Source of the DNA: Palsa-504 sp963800415
GTDB taxonomy: Bacteria; Actinomycetota; Actinomycetes; Streptosporangiales; Streptosporangiaceae
Length of the DNA: 64,000 nt
Direction: 5' to 3'
NCBI GenBank assembly: GCA_963800415.1
Contig: CAWDBS010000044.1
Coordinates: forward strand, 147,888 to 211,887
Below the pieces are notes generated by a model, which was not told where the DNA came from, ran no database searches, and was given only the letters and a program-made list of their open reading frames with translations. Shown here piece after piece: positions 25,421 through 33,557 of this stretch. Made by a program: the position numbers and the translations under genes. Numbering within the stretch: the first letter of the stretch is position 1; every line of letters begins with the position of its first letter.

Positions 25421-26343
25421 TAGATCTCCCGGGTCGCGCGGGACCAGTTGAGCGTGTAGAAATGCAGGCCGGGCACGCCCTCGGCGAGCAGCCGCGCGCA
25501 CATCCCGGCCGCGTAGTCCACGCCGATCTCGCGCACCGCGGCCCGGTCGTCGGCCACCGCCTGCAGCCGCTCCCACAGCCGCACCGGCACCCGGCAGCCG
25601 CCGAGCTCGATCGCCTTGGAGATCACCCGCAAGCTGGTGATAGGCATGATGCCCGGGATGATCGGCACGTCGCCGCCCTGGGCCGCAACTCGGTCCCGCA
25701 GCCGCAGGTAGTCCTCCGGGTAGAAGAACATGTTGGTGATGGCGAAGTCCGCCCCGGCCCGGCATTTGGCCAGGAAATAGCGCACGTCCGTGTCCGGGTC
25801 GGGCGAGCGCGGGTGCTTCTCGGGGAAGGCGGCCACCCCGACGCAGAAGTCGCCGGCCGACCTGACCAGCCGGACCAGGTCCGCCGCGTAGCTCAGCCCG
25901 TCGGGGTGCGGGATCCAGTCGGCGTTCGGGTCACCGGGCGGGTCGCCGCGCAGCGCGAGCACGTTACGCACCCCGACCGCCGCATACGACCCGATCACCT
26001 GCCGGAGCTCCGCCACCGAGTGGTTCACCGCGGTCAGGTGGCCCACCGGGGTCAGCGTGGTCTCCTCGGCGATCCGGCCCGTCACCCGGACGGTCCGGTC
26101 CCTGGTCGACCCGCCGGCCCCGTAGGTCACCGAGACAAAGGTCGGCCGCAGCGGCTCGAGCTGCCTGATCGCCCGCCATAGCTGGTGTTCCTCGGCTTCG
26201 GTCTTGGGCGGCATGAACTCGAAGGAGAACGCCTGGCCGCCGGACGCGAGCAGGTCGCGGATCAGCGGTGAATGCGGCGGGCCGACGGCGGGCCTGGGTG
26301 TCGCGCCCGCGGTCCGGCGCGAACGCGGCGGGCTCGGCGGCAT
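25359..26343 (-). CDS. metF: 5,10-methylenetetrahydrofolate reductase (stop codon lost by apparent +1 base)
   Basis: It reduces methylene-THF to methyl-THF for methionine synthesis. The family text is clear: FSFEFMPPKTEAEEHQLW near residue 40, FVSVTYGAGGSTRDRTV, NVLALRGDPPGDP, and FAITNMFFYPEDYLRLRDRV. The protein should end soon after GLHFYTLNWSRATREIYQRLGLG, but as sequenced the frame continues antisense through the GNAT gene to 24820. Deleting one base of the run at 25401-25405 restores a stop at 25359-25361 and a 327-aa protein. The two genes would then overlap tail to tail by about 60 bases. Neighbouring Rv2175c and pknL homologues match the mycobacterial order. Confidence 0.9.
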
Positions 26344-26364
26344 ATCGCCAGCCTAGCCGGTCGA

Positions 26365-26760
26365 CTAGAACGCGAGGGCCTGCGCCCGCCGGTTCACTTC
26401 GGTGCTGCGGCGCCTGACAAGCGCCTCGATCGGCGTGCCGGGCAGCGAGTCGTCCGCCGTGAACAGCCAGCGGAGCGCCTCCGGCTCGTCGAAGCCGCAG
26501 TCGAAGAGCAAGGTCAGCGTCCCGCACAGGCCCTTGAGGATCTGATGGCCGTCCAGGAAGGCGGCGGGTACCGCGAGCGTCCCCTCGGGACGGGTCGCGG
26601 CGAGGAGTTTGCGGTCGCGCAGCAGCTGCTTCACTCGCCCTGCCGGGATGCCGAGCAGGCCGGCTACATCGGGGAGTGACAGCCATTCGCCGACGAGAGC
26701 GTCGGTCGCGGGGTCGATCTGTGCCACGAGACCAATGTCCCACGTCCGGGGTTCTTCCAA
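26365..26760 (-). CDS. Rv2175c-family DNA-binding protein
   Basis: 131 aa. Residues ~25-60 form a winged helix-turn-helix (WLSLPDVAGLLGIPAGRVKQLLRDRKLLA), then a C-terminal domain with FDCGFDEPEALRWLFTADDSLPGTPIEALVRRR, as in M. tuberculosis Rv2175c. Rv2175c is a substrate of the kinase PknL, and phosphorylation weakens its DNA binding. A PknL-like kinase gene is present 1.5 kb away, as in mycobacteria, so the same pairing is expected. The N-terminal ~15 residues may not be translated; a later start is possible. Confidence 0.88.
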   Translation of the reverse strand: MEEPRTWDIGLVAQIDPATDALVGEWLSLPDVAGLLGIPAGRVKQLLRDRKLLAATRPEGTLAVPAAFLDGHQILKGLCGTLTLLFDCGFDEPEALRWLFTADDSLPGTPIEALVRRRSTEVNRRAQALAF

Positions 26761-26884
26761 ACACCCCTCATGAGGGACGGTTTTACGGCTATCGATTGCA
26801 TTCTTCCCCGGCCAGCCCGGCGCGGCCGGCCCGGCGGGGCCGGTGAAGGTACCAGGGTGCCACCGACCCTGGCGGGACGGGCGG

Positions 26885-28066
26885 TCAGGGGATGGCGGCG
26901 GCCTTGACGGGGGTGGCGGGGTCGGTGAGGCGGGAGACGTCCACCGGGGCGGCGGAGGCGATGAGACGGCGGCCCTGGAGCATGTCGCGGGGGCGGTCGA
27001 CGGTCAGCATGGCGACCAGGCGGCCGGCCCTCAGCCAGCATGCCGTCCAGGTCGGCTCGGCTGGGTCGCCGCGCCACAGCAAAGTCTCCGCGTCGCCGTG
27101 GTATCCCACGTACTGCAGCATCCGGCCGAACTGCTCGGACCAGAAGTACGGCACCGGGTCGTAGGCCTCGTCGCCGCCGAGCACGTTGGCCGCGACGACC
27201 TCGGGCGCGTGCAGGGCCACATCCCAGTGTTCGAACCGCAGCCGCCGGCCGAACCGCCGTGACTCGAACGCGGCGCAATCCGCCACCGCGTAGACGCCGG
27301 GCCGGGACGAGCGCAGGCCGGCGTCCACGGCCACTCCGTTCTCCAGCCGGATGCCGGAACTCTCCAGCCAGCCGGTGGCCGGGCGCACCCCGACCGCGGT
27401 GACGATCTCGTCGGCCGCGAGTTGCTCGCCGCCGGCCAGCGCGAGCCCGCCGGGCTGCACGGCCTCGACCGCGGTCGCGACCCGCAGGTCCACCCCGGCC
27501 TCGGCGTACCAGCGGGCGGTCTGGGCTCCCACCTCGGCGCCGATCGCCGCGGCGACAGGTGCGGGCCCGGCCTCCACCACCGTGACCTGGCTGCCGTGCG
27601 CGGCCGCCGCGGTAGCCAGCTCGGCGCCGATCCAGCCGGCGCCCACGATGGCCAGCCGCAGTCCGGGCCGGAGCAGGTCCCGCAGCGCCAGTGCGTCGTC
27701 GTAGGTGCGCAGGAAACGCTGCCGCCCCTCGCCGGGAAGCGCCACCGGCACCGCCCCGGTGGCCAGCACCAGGTGGTCGAACGGGTACGTGCCGCGGCTG
27801 GTGATCAGCGCGTCGTCGTCCAGCCCGGTGGCGGCCTCGTCCGGGCGGAAGTCGACGCCGAGCGCGGCGAAGTCGGCCTTCAGCGACGGGTCGAGGTGGG
27901 GTTCGCTGAGAAATTTCTTGGACAGCGGCGGCCGGTCGTACGGCGGCCGCGGCTCGGCCCCGATCAGGGTGACCGGCCCGGCGAAGCCGCGCTCCCGCAA
28001 TACCTCTGCCGTCCGGAACCCGGCCAGGCCCGCGCCGGCCACCACCACTCGTCCGCTCTTGGTCAT
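26885..28066 (-). CDS. FAD-dependent pyridine nucleotide oxidoreductase (ferredoxin reductase-like)
   Basis: 393 aa. Two Rossmann motifs are visible: VVVAGAGLAGFRTAEVLRERG for FAD near the N-terminus and LAIVGAGWIGAELATAAAAHGS for NAD(P) near residue 140. The FAD segment GVYAVADCAAFES and the ferredoxin-reductase C-terminal domain with HWDVALHAPEVVAANVLGG and PYFWSEQFGRMLQYVG match the rubredoxin/ferredoxin reductase family. The electron acceptor is unknown; no ferredoxin or P450 gene adjoins it. The gene inserts between the Rv2175c homologue and the kinase, and is divergent from the kinase. Confidence 0.88.
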   Translation of the reverse strand: MTKSGRVVVAGAGLAGFRTAEVLRERGFAGPVTLIGAEPRPPYDRPPLSKKFLSEPHLDPSLKADFAALGVDFRPDEAATGLDDDALITSRGTYPFDHLVLATGAVPVALPGEGRQRFLRTYDDALALRDLLRPGLRLAIVGAGWIGAELATAAAAHGSQVTVVEAGPAPVAAAIGAEVGAQTARWYAEAGVDLRVATAVEAVQPGGLALAGGEQLAADEIVTAVGVRPATGWLESSGIRLENGVAVDAGLRSSRPGVYAVADCAAFESRRFGRRLRFEHWDVALHAPEVVAANVLGGDEAYDPVPYFWSEQFGRMLQYVGYHGDAETLLWRGDPAEPTWTACWLRAGRLVAMLTVDRPRDMLQGRRLIASAAPVDVSRLTDPATPVKAAAIP

Positions 28067-28235
28067 GACGGAGAGGTTACGCCCAGGCCGGACGGGTCTC
28101 GGCCCCGTTCATCCGCTCCGGCCGGTGCCCTATCATGTGCCGAACGGGCGGGGATACCTGCCCCGGCGTTTACCTCGCGCCGGCCCTGGCCACCGGGGAC
28201 CCAATGATTAACACGCCAGACAGGCAAAACAACCG

Positions 28236-28241
28236 TAAAAT
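28236..28241 (+). promoter_or_regulatory. Possible -10 box of a leaderless kinase transcript
   Basis: TAAAAT lies seven bases before the ATG at 28249, where transcription would start at or next to the start codon. No Shine-Dalgarno sequence precedes that ATG, whose codons (MDDTLADPLTG) match the start of Streptomyces homologues. No clear -35 is seen. Confidence 0.4.
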
Positions 28242-28248
28242 CGTCGCG

Positions 28249-29160
28249 ATGGACGACACGCTGGCCGATCCGCTCACCGGGCGACTGCTCGACGGGCGTT
28301 ACGCCGTGACTGCGCGCATCGCGCACGGCGGGATGGCCACTGTCTACCAGGCTACCGATACGCGGCTGGACCGCGAGGTGGCGCTCAAGGTCATGCACGC
28401 CGAACTGGCCAGGGACGAGGAGTTCGTCCGCCGGTTCATCGGCGAGGCCAAGTCGGTGGCACGGCTGTCGCACCAGAACGTGGTCGCGGTCTTCGACCAG
28501 GGTGCCGACGGCCCCTTCCTGTACCTGGCGATGGAATACGTGGCCGGGCGCACGCTCAAGGAACTGCTCAGGGACAGCGGGCGGTTCGCCCCCGCCACGG
28601 CGCTGGAGATCATGGCCGGCGTGCTCGACGGGCTCGCGGCCGCGCACGCGTCGGGGATCGTGCACCGTGACGTCAAGCCGGAGAACGTCCTGCTCACCGC
28701 CGACGGCCGGATCAAGGTGACCGACTTCGGCCTGGCCCGGGCGCAGTCGGCAGCCGGGCACACCCGGGCCGGGCTGCTTATCGGCACGGTCGCCTATGTG
28801 CCGCCCGAGCAGGTGACCGGCGGCAGCACGGGCCCGGGCGGGGACGTCTACTCGGCCGGAGTGATGCTCTTCGAGCTGCTCACCGGCCGGCTGCCATTCA
28901 CCGGCGACACCCCGCTCTCGGTCGCCTATCAGCACGTCAACTCCGGCGTCCCGGCGCCGTCCGCGCTGGTGCCTGGCATCCCCTCGGCGGTCGACCAGCT
29001 CGTGCTCGCGGCGACCAGCCGGGACCCGGCCCGGCGCCCCGCCGACGCGGGCGAGTTCGGCCGCGCGGTCCGCCGGGTCAGGGAGGGCCTGCCCGAGCGG
29101 GGGGTCTGGGGGGGTCGTCCCCCCGCGCTAGCACCGAGCCGAGCGGGCTCACCGGCGTGA
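28249..29160 (+). CDS. pknL: Serine/threonine protein kinase, PknL/PkaF type: kinase domain fragment
   Basis: The kinase domain is complete: glycine loop IAHGGMATVYQATD, catalytic lysine in EVALKVMH, HRDVKPENVLL, DFGLARAQ, and activation-segment end GTVAYVPPEQVTGG. Just after the domain the frame enters a G-tract repeat (29098-29126) and stops at 29158-29160. Third-base GC bias shows that the real coding frame shifts by one at the repeat, continues through about 29310 as the juxtamembrane linker, then shifts back before the membrane segment. A 28249-30372 gene with the two indels corrected would give about 707 aa with PASTA domains. It probably phosphorylates the Rv2175c-like protein. Confidence 0.85.
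   Translation: MDDTLADPLTGRLLDGRYAVTARIAHGGMATVYQATDTRLDREVALKVMHAELARDEEFVRRFIGEAKSVARLSHQNVVAVFDQGADGPFLYLAMEYVAGRTLKELLRDSGRFAPATALEIMAGVLDGLAAAHASGIVHRDVKPENVLLTADGRIKVTDFGLARAQSAAGHTRAGLLIGTVAYVPPEQVTGGSTGPGGDVYSAGVMLFELLTGRLPFTGDTPLSVAYQHVNSGVPAPSALVPGIPSAVDQLVLAATSRDPARRPADAGEFGRAVRRVREGLPERGVWGGRPPALAPSRAGSPA
29098..29126 (+). repeat. G-tract repeat in the kinase gene, second copy of the pyrKD linker repeat
   Basis: GGGGGGTCTGGGGGGG is followed by TCGT and then C6, a hairpin-capable unit. The copy at 11614-11646 (minus) has the same order, differing in the short spacer. It sits exactly where the kinase reading frame is lost. Confidence 0.8.
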
Positions 29161-30372
29161 TGGGCGCCGGCGTCCAGGGGCTGGCCGAGGCGCCGTGGCT
29201 GGCCCTGGACACGCCCGCGGCGACCAACGGATGGTGGGCGCGCAACGCAACGCTGCCGCCGGCCAGCGGGCCCGGCGCAGCGTCGTCGAACACTGGACCG
29301 TCCAACACGGGGCCCACGCGGCGTCAGCCAGGCCGGCCCGGATCCGCTCGGCACCGGATCATCCGGGACCAGCCAGTTCGGGATGGTCGGGGTGGGCCAG
29401 TTCCGCGGGGGCGACGGGCGCGAGGATTCCCATACGCTCGTCGTGAACCGCGACGACGGTGACCGGTACCAGGGAGGCGGCCATCACGGCGGGCGCGAGC
29501 CGTTCCTGGGCCGCTGGCTGTTCAGTCCGCGGCTGCTCATCGTCGTGCTGATCATCGCGCTGGGCGTGGGGCTCGGGCTGGGCGGCTGGTGGCTCACCTC
29601 CGGCCGGTTCGCGCAGGTGCCCTCGGTGTCCCAGGACAGCGTCGGCGTGGCCACCGCGGTCCTGACCGCCGACGGCTTCACCGTCAAGCCGGGCGCCCGG
29701 GTGCACAGCAACGCGGTGGCAAGGGGCATGGTGGTCGGCACCCGCCCGGCCGGACGGGTGCCGAAGGGCGCGACGATCACCCTCCTCGTCTCGAGCGGCC
29801 CCTTCACCTCGGTGGTGCCCCAGGTCCAGGGTGACACGCAGGACGCCGCGCAGCGCGCGCTGCAGCACGTGCACCTGGTCTCCACCATCCAGAAGGTCGG
29901 CTCGAACGCCCCGGTCGGCACGGTGATCGGGACCAACCCGCCCGCGGGCACGACCTGGCCGCAGACCAAGACGGTCACGATCCTGCTCGCGGCCGGGCCG
30001 CCGCTGCCCAACTTCGTCGGGATGGCCATCGACACCGCCCAGCAGTGGGCGAGCCAGCACAACGTGAACCTGCAGCGGCAGCCGGACGCCAACAGCCAGC
30101 AGCCCGTGGGCATCATCACCAGCCAGCAGCCCGCGGCCGGCGCCACGTTCCCGCCGGGCCAGACCGTGGTCATCCAGGTGTCCACCGGCCCGCAACTGGT
30201 CAACGTGCCGGACCCGATCGGCATGACGGTGGAACAAGCCACCCAGGCGCTGCAGGCGGCCGGATTCCAGGTCAAGGTGAACAGGTACGGCTTCTTCAAC
30301 AAGGTGTTCGACTTCAGCCCGGTGGGCCAGGCGCCGCGCGGCAGCACCATCACCCTCGATGTCGGCTTCTGA
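29161..30372 (+). CDS. Linker, membrane segment and four PASTA domains of the PknL/PkaF kinase
   Basis: This is the second part of the kinase gene, in the kinase frame again from about 29315; its own first usable start is the GTG/ATG region at 29383. A single transmembrane helix LLIVVLIIALGVGLGLGGWWL is followed by four PASTA repeats, each ending in a TITLLVSSGP-like strand. PASTA domains outside the cell bind muropeptides in PknB relatives. M. tuberculosis PknL has no PASTA domains, while Streptomyces PkaF does. Bases 29161-29310 code in another frame (about 29157-29310, with ALDTPAATNGWWARN), so two compensating single-base changes separate this piece from the kinase domain. Confidence 0.8.
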   Translation, partial: WAPASRGWPRRRGWPWTRPRRPTDGGRATQRCRRPAGPAQRRRTLDRPTRGPRGVSQAGPDPLGTGSSGTSQFGMVGVGQFRGGDGREDSHTLVVNRDDGDRYQGGGHHGGREPFLGRWLFSPRLLIVVLIIALGVGLGLGGWWLTSGRFAQVPSVSQDSVGVATAVLTADGFTVKPGARVHSNAVARGMVVGTRPAGRVPKGATITLLVSSGPFTSVVPQVQGDTQDAAQRALQHVHLVSTIQKVGSNAPVGTVIGTNPPAGTTWPQTKTVTILLAAGPPLPNFVGMAIDTAQQWASQHNVNLQRQPDANSQQPVGIITSQQPAAGATFPPGQTVVIQVSTGPQLVNVPDPIGMTVEQATQALQAAGFQVKVNRYGFFNKVFDFSPVGQAPRGSTITLDVGF

Positions 30373-30463
30373 CCATGCCGTGGGTCCCGCGGTCGGGTCT
30401 CACGTGGATGCGGCGGGCGGACTTTGCCTGCTCCTGTTGACGGCATGCGCTAGCATTGCGCCC

Positions 30464-30538
30464 ATGCGTGAGCAGTTCTGGTTTTGGTTTGGCTACCGGC
30501 CCGGGTTCGGGACGATCGCCCGCCAGACCTTGCGCTGA
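30464..30538 (+). CDS. Aromatic amino acid leader peptide upstream of DAHP synthase
   Basis: A 24-codon reading frame begins ATG CGT GAG CAG and then encodes FWFWFGY: three Phe, two Trp and one Tyr within seven codons, with another Phe four codons later. It ends 20 bases before an intrinsic terminator and 71 bases before the DAHP synthase start. This is the classical layout of ribosome-mediated attenuation. C. glutamicum aroF is preceded by an attenuating leader peptide (AroR) that senses Phe, so a similar role is likely. The codons for all three end products suggest sensing of the aromatic amino acids in general. Confidence 0.85.
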   Translation: MREQFWFWFGYRPGFGTIARQTLR

Positions 30539-30558
30539 CGGAAGCGACCTAACGAGAA

Positions 30559-30590
30559 CCCCGGGCCAGACGGCCCGGGGTTTTTTCTTT
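30559..30590 (+). terminator. Attenuator terminator before DAHP synthase
   Basis: A perfect 9-bp stem CCCCGGGCC / GGCCCGGGG with loop AGAC is followed by TTTTTTCTTT. The 5' arm (30560-30567) is exactly complementary to GGCCCGGG at 30498-30505, inside the leader reading frame just after the FWFWFGY codons, which would be the antiterminator arm. Confidence 0.88.
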
Positions 30591-30609
30591 ATGACTGGAG
30601 GCGGACGAG

Positions 30610-31662
30610 ATGGTCGTGGTGATGGCGGCGGAGGCTGGGGAAACGGAAATCGACGGCGTCGTCGACCGGGTACGGGCGGCGGGCGGCGACGCCTTCGTGA
30701 GCCGCGGCATGTCGCGGACGATCGTCGGCCTGGTCGGTGACGTGGACCACCTGGACACGCTGAACCTGCGGGGCTTGCCGGGGGTCAGCGACGTGGTGCG
30801 GATTTCCGCGCCGTACAAGCTGGTGAGCCGGGAGCACCACCGGGAGCGGTCGGTCATCCGGGTGGCGGGCGTACCGATCGGGCCGGACACGCTGACCGTC
30901 ATCGCCGGGCCGTGCGCCGTCGAGACGGCCGAGCAGACCATGGCGTCCGCGCTGATGGCCCGGGCGGCGGGCGCGTCGCTGCTGCGCGGCGGCGCGTACA
31001 AGCCGCGCAGCTCACCGTACGCGTTCCAGGGGCTGGGCGAGACCGGGCTGAAGATCCTCGCCGAGGTGCGCGAGGCGACCGGCCTGCCGGTGGTGACCGA
31101 GGTGGTCGACCCGGCCGACGTGGACCTGGTCGCCAGCTACGCGGACATGCTGCAGGTCGGCACGCGCAACATGCAGAACTTCCCGCTGCTGCAGGCAGTC
31201 GGCGGGGTGGGCAAGCCGGTGATGCTCAAGCGCGGCATGAACGCCACCATCGAGGAGTGGCTGATGGCCGCCGAGTACATCGCCCAGCGGGGCAACCTGG
31301 ACATCGTGCTGTGCGAGCGCGGCATCCGCACGTTCGAGAAGGCGACCAGGAACACCCTGGACATCAGCGCGGTGCCGGTCGCGCAGCGGCTGTCGCACCT
31401 GCCGGTGATCGTGGACCCGTCGCACTCCGGCGGCCGCCGCGACCTGGTGCTGCCGCTGTCCCGGGCCGCGATCGCAGTGGGCGCCGACGGCATCATCGTG
31501 GACGTCCACCCGCACCCGGAGTCCGCACTGTGCGATGGGCCGCAGGCGCTGGTCGAGTCCGACCTGCGCGAACTGGCCGCCGTGGCCGCCCACCTGTCCC
31601 CGCTGGTCGGCCGGACGCTCACCCCGGCTCCCGCCGTGCCGCGCGAGCCCGCCCTGACGTGA
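30610..31662 (+). CDS. aroF: 3-deoxy-7-phosphoheptulonate (DAHP) synthase, type I beta
   Basis: 350 aa. It condenses PEP and erythrose-4-phosphate, the first step of the shikimate pathway. An N-terminal ferredoxin-like regulatory domain (residues 1-75) precedes the TIM barrel; this is the arrangement of the Thermotoga/Bacillus type, where it mediates feedback by Tyr/Phe. Barrel motifs include IAGPCAVE, LLRGGAYKPRSSPYAFQG, DMLQVGTRNMQNF, LKRGMNAT and VDPSHSGGRRD. The start is ATG with GGAGG eight bases upstream. The leader peptide and terminator upstream predict control by attenuation. It corresponds in position to mycobacterial aroG (Rv2178c), which is a different class (type II). The symbol is by function. 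Confidence 0.93.
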   Translation: MVVVMAAEAGETEIDGVVDRVRAAGGDAFVSRGMSRTIVGLVGDVDHLDTLNLRGLPGVSDVVRISAPYKLVSREHHRERSVIRVAGVPIGPDTLTVIAGPCAVETAEQTMASALMARAAGASLLRGGAYKPRSSPYAFQGLGETGLKILAEVREATGLPVVTEVVDPADVDLVASYADMLQVGTRNMQNFPLLQAVGGVGKPVMLKRGMNATIEEWLMAAEYIAQRGNLDIVLCERGIRTFEKATRNTLDISAVPVAQRLSHLPVIVDPSHSGGRRDLVLPLSRAAIAVGADGIIVDVHPHPESALCDGPQALVESDLRELAAVAAHLSPLVGRTLTPAPAVPREPALT

Positions 31663-31673
31663 GGCAGGGCGGG

Positions 31674-31703
31674 AAACCCCGGTTCGTTCGGGATACCGGG
31701 TTT
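31674..31703. terminator. Bidirectional hairpin between aroF and thiI
   Basis: AAACCCCGGT and ACCGGGTTT pair across an 11-base loop with one bulged C. The genes converge here and the 3' arm overlaps the thiI stop codon. The loop and 3' side contain the dispersed CGTTCGGGATA motif. Confidence 0.55.
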
Positions 31704-31714
31704 ATGGGTTTTCC
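31685..31714 (+). repeat. Dispersed repeat, CGTTCGGGATA ... TTATGGGTTT copy 1
   Basis: CGTTCGGGATA at 31685-31695 is followed by TTTATGGGTTTTCC. The same two blocks in the same order occur on the minus strand at 43032-43065. Shorter related pieces occur at 7089-7100 and near 59327-59342. Confidence 0.55.
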
Positions 31715-32931
31715 TGGCGGTATTCGTGCGCGCTTGTAGCTAGTTCCTCGGCCAGGTCCTCGACGTCGAGCCGGATCTCGATGCGGCGCAGGTCATCGAT
31801 CCGGGCCCGGGTCTCGACCCGGCGCGGGGTGAGCAGCGTGCAGCAGTCCTGGTCGGGGAGTTCGGAGATGGCCAGGGTGCGGATGCGGCGGGCCTCGGCC
31901 ATGATCTCGGTCTTGTCCCAGCCGATCAGCGGGCGCAGGATCGGCAGCCGCACGGCGTCGTCGAGCGCGGTGAGGTTGGTGAGCGTCTGGCTGCTGACCT
32001 GGCCGAGCGAGTCGCCAGTGATCAGCGCGGTGGCGCTGAGCCTGCGGGCCAGCGCCTCGCCGGTCTTGAGCATCAGCCGCCGCTGGGCGACGATCAGCAG
32101 CCGGTCCGCGCCGGAGGACTTCAGGGCCTGCTGCGCCTTGCCGAACGGCACCACGAACAGCCGCGAACCGCCCTGGAACCGGTCCAGCCCGCGGACCAGC
32201 GCATAGGCCTTGTAGATGGATTCCGGGCCGGTCAGCGGCATGCCGGAGAAGTGCAAGAAGAAGCAGCGCAGGCCGCGGCGCATCATCCGGTAGGCGGCCA
32301 CCGGCGAGTCAATGCCGCCGGACATGAGCACGACGCCGCGTCCGCTCATCCCGACCGGCAGCCCGCCCTGGCCCGCCATTCCCTCGGTGAACACGAACAC
32401 CTCGTCCTGGTCCACCTCGATGAACACCGTGGTATCCGGGTGCGACAGGTTGACCCCGAGCCCGTGCGCCTCCTGGATCTCCCGGCCGATCAGCACGCCC
32501 AGCTGTCCCGAGGTGAGCGGGAACCGCTTGTCCCGGCGGCGGGCCCGCACCGCGAAGGTGCCCGACCTGCCCTTGGTCAGCGCCATCGCGGCCGCCGAGA
32601 TCGCCTCGGGCGCCTTCGCCACCCGCAGCGGCAGGGCCACCCGGGCGATGCCGGGCACGTCCCGCATCCGCTCTGCGATCTGGCCGACGGCCTGCGCCCA
32701 GGCCTCTTCTCCGCGCCGCTCGCCGTCGGCGACGCGGAGCATGATGACGCCTTCCCGCTGGCGCAGGTCGACCGGCACGCCGAGGTCCTTGACCGCGGCG
32801 CGGATGTTGCCGTGCAGGATGCGTTCGAACTGCTGCCTGTTCCGCCCCTTGAGCACGATTTCACCCAGTTTGAGCAGCACGCACGGCTCATCCGGGCCCT
32901 GCGGTCCTCGGGGAGCGGGGAACTGCGGCAC
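31702..32931 (-). CDS. thiI: tRNA 4-thiouridine synthase (tRNA sulfurtransferase) ThiI
   Basis: About 409 aa from the GTG at 32931. It adenylates and thiolates U8 of tRNA and also donates sulfur for thiamine in some bacteria. An N-terminal ferredoxin-like and THUMP domain with LLKLGEIVLKGRNRQQFE precedes the PP-loop ATP pyrophosphatase motif VLMSGGIDSPVAAYRMMRRG. DCCTLLTPRR near the end holds a Cys pair typical of the short form; there is no C-terminal rhodanese domain. The frame is open further upstream to 33078, but that part is unlike the family and would overlap the divergent gene. It converges with aroF. Confidence 0.93.
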   Translation of the reverse strand: MPQFPAPRGPQGPDEPCVLLKLGEIVLKGRNRQQFERILHGNIRAAVKDLGVPVDLRQREGVIMLRVADGERRGEEAWAQAVGQIAERMRDVPGIARVALPLRVAKAPEAISAAAMALTKGRSGTFAVRARRRDKRFPLTSGQLGVLIGREIQEAHGLGVNLSHPDTTVFIEVDQDEVFVFTEGMAGQGGLPVGMSGRGVVLMSGGIDSPVAAYRMMRRGLRCFFLHFSGMPLTGPESIYKAYALVRGLDRFQGGSRLFVVPFGKAQQALKSSGADRLLIVAQRRLMLKTGEALARRLSATALITGDSLGQVSSQTLTNLTALDDAVRLPILRPLIGWDKTEIMAEARRIRTLAISELPDQDCCTLLTPRRVETRARIDDLRRIEIRLDVEDLAEELATSAHEYRQENP

Positions 32932-33070
32932 TCCCCTAGTCTGCCAGCAGAAAATCCATATCCCGAATAAATGGCGGTACTGCTTCCGGGTCTTTCCTGG
33001 GGTCAGCAGGAGCCGAGAACCGGGTGCTAACCCCAGTGTTTTCAATGTCGCTCGTCGATAGCGTGACCAC

Positions 33071-33511
33071 GTGAGCATCAGGGATGAAGTCCGGGCCTCG
33101 GCGGCGGCACACCGCGATCTCGGCCCCGCCTACGAGGCTGCCGTGGCCGAAGGGCTCGTCGAGCGCATCGGCGAAGAAATCGACAAGCGAGTGGACGCCC
33201 GGCTGTACGGCCAGGCGGCCTATCAGACCCCGGCGCCGCGGCTGCGTCGTGAGCCGGTGCCCGGGCGAATAGGGTTCGGCGCCGTAGTGCTGGCCCTCGG
33301 TTCGATGGGCATGGCCATCGGGGCCACGGCGGCGGTGCTGCATCCGGGCGACTCCCCCGGCCAGGTCAGTGGCGGCGCGGCGGTGCTCATCGCGCTGATC
33401 TGGATCGTGATCGGGGTCGTCAACGTCGCGTACGCCCGGTACCGGTCGTTATCCGCGGCCTTATCATGCGCCCATCCAGGTCGTCATCTATGCGCCCATC
33501 CAGGTCGTTGA
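33071..33511 (+). CDS. Small two-helix membrane protein, paralogue 1
   Basis: 146 aa, not assigned to a named family. The N-terminal ~45 residues (VRASAAAHRDLGPAYEAAVAEGLVERIGEEIDKRVDARL) are a charged helix shared with the gene at 33558, with GYDDAVAEGLVERIGAEIDKRIDARL there. Two membrane helices follow: GAVVLALGSMGMAIGATAAVL and AVLIALIWIVIGVVNVAYA. The last residues are encoded by a 19-bp direct repeat and may not be native. The start is GTG at 33071. It is divergent from thiI. The shared N-terminal motif recurs in many actinobacterial membrane proteins of unknown function. Confidence 0.75.
   Translation: MSIRDEVRASAAAHRDLGPAYEAAVAEGLVERIGEEIDKRVDARLYGQAAYQTPAPRLRREPVPGRIGFGAVVLALGSMGMAIGATAAVLHPGDSPGQVSGGAAVLIALIWIVIGVVNVAYARYRSLSAALSCAHPGRHLCAHPGR
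33464..33510 (+). repeat. Direct repeat of a 20-bp unit at the end of paralogue 1
   Basis: ATGCGCCCATCCAGGTCGT occurs twice, separated by a few bases. The copies fall at the 3' end of the gene and probably arose by local duplication. Confidence 0.75.
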
Positions 33512-33557
33512 TTGCGGCTTATTTGTGGCGATCCCCGGCACGTTGTAGCGTGCGCTC

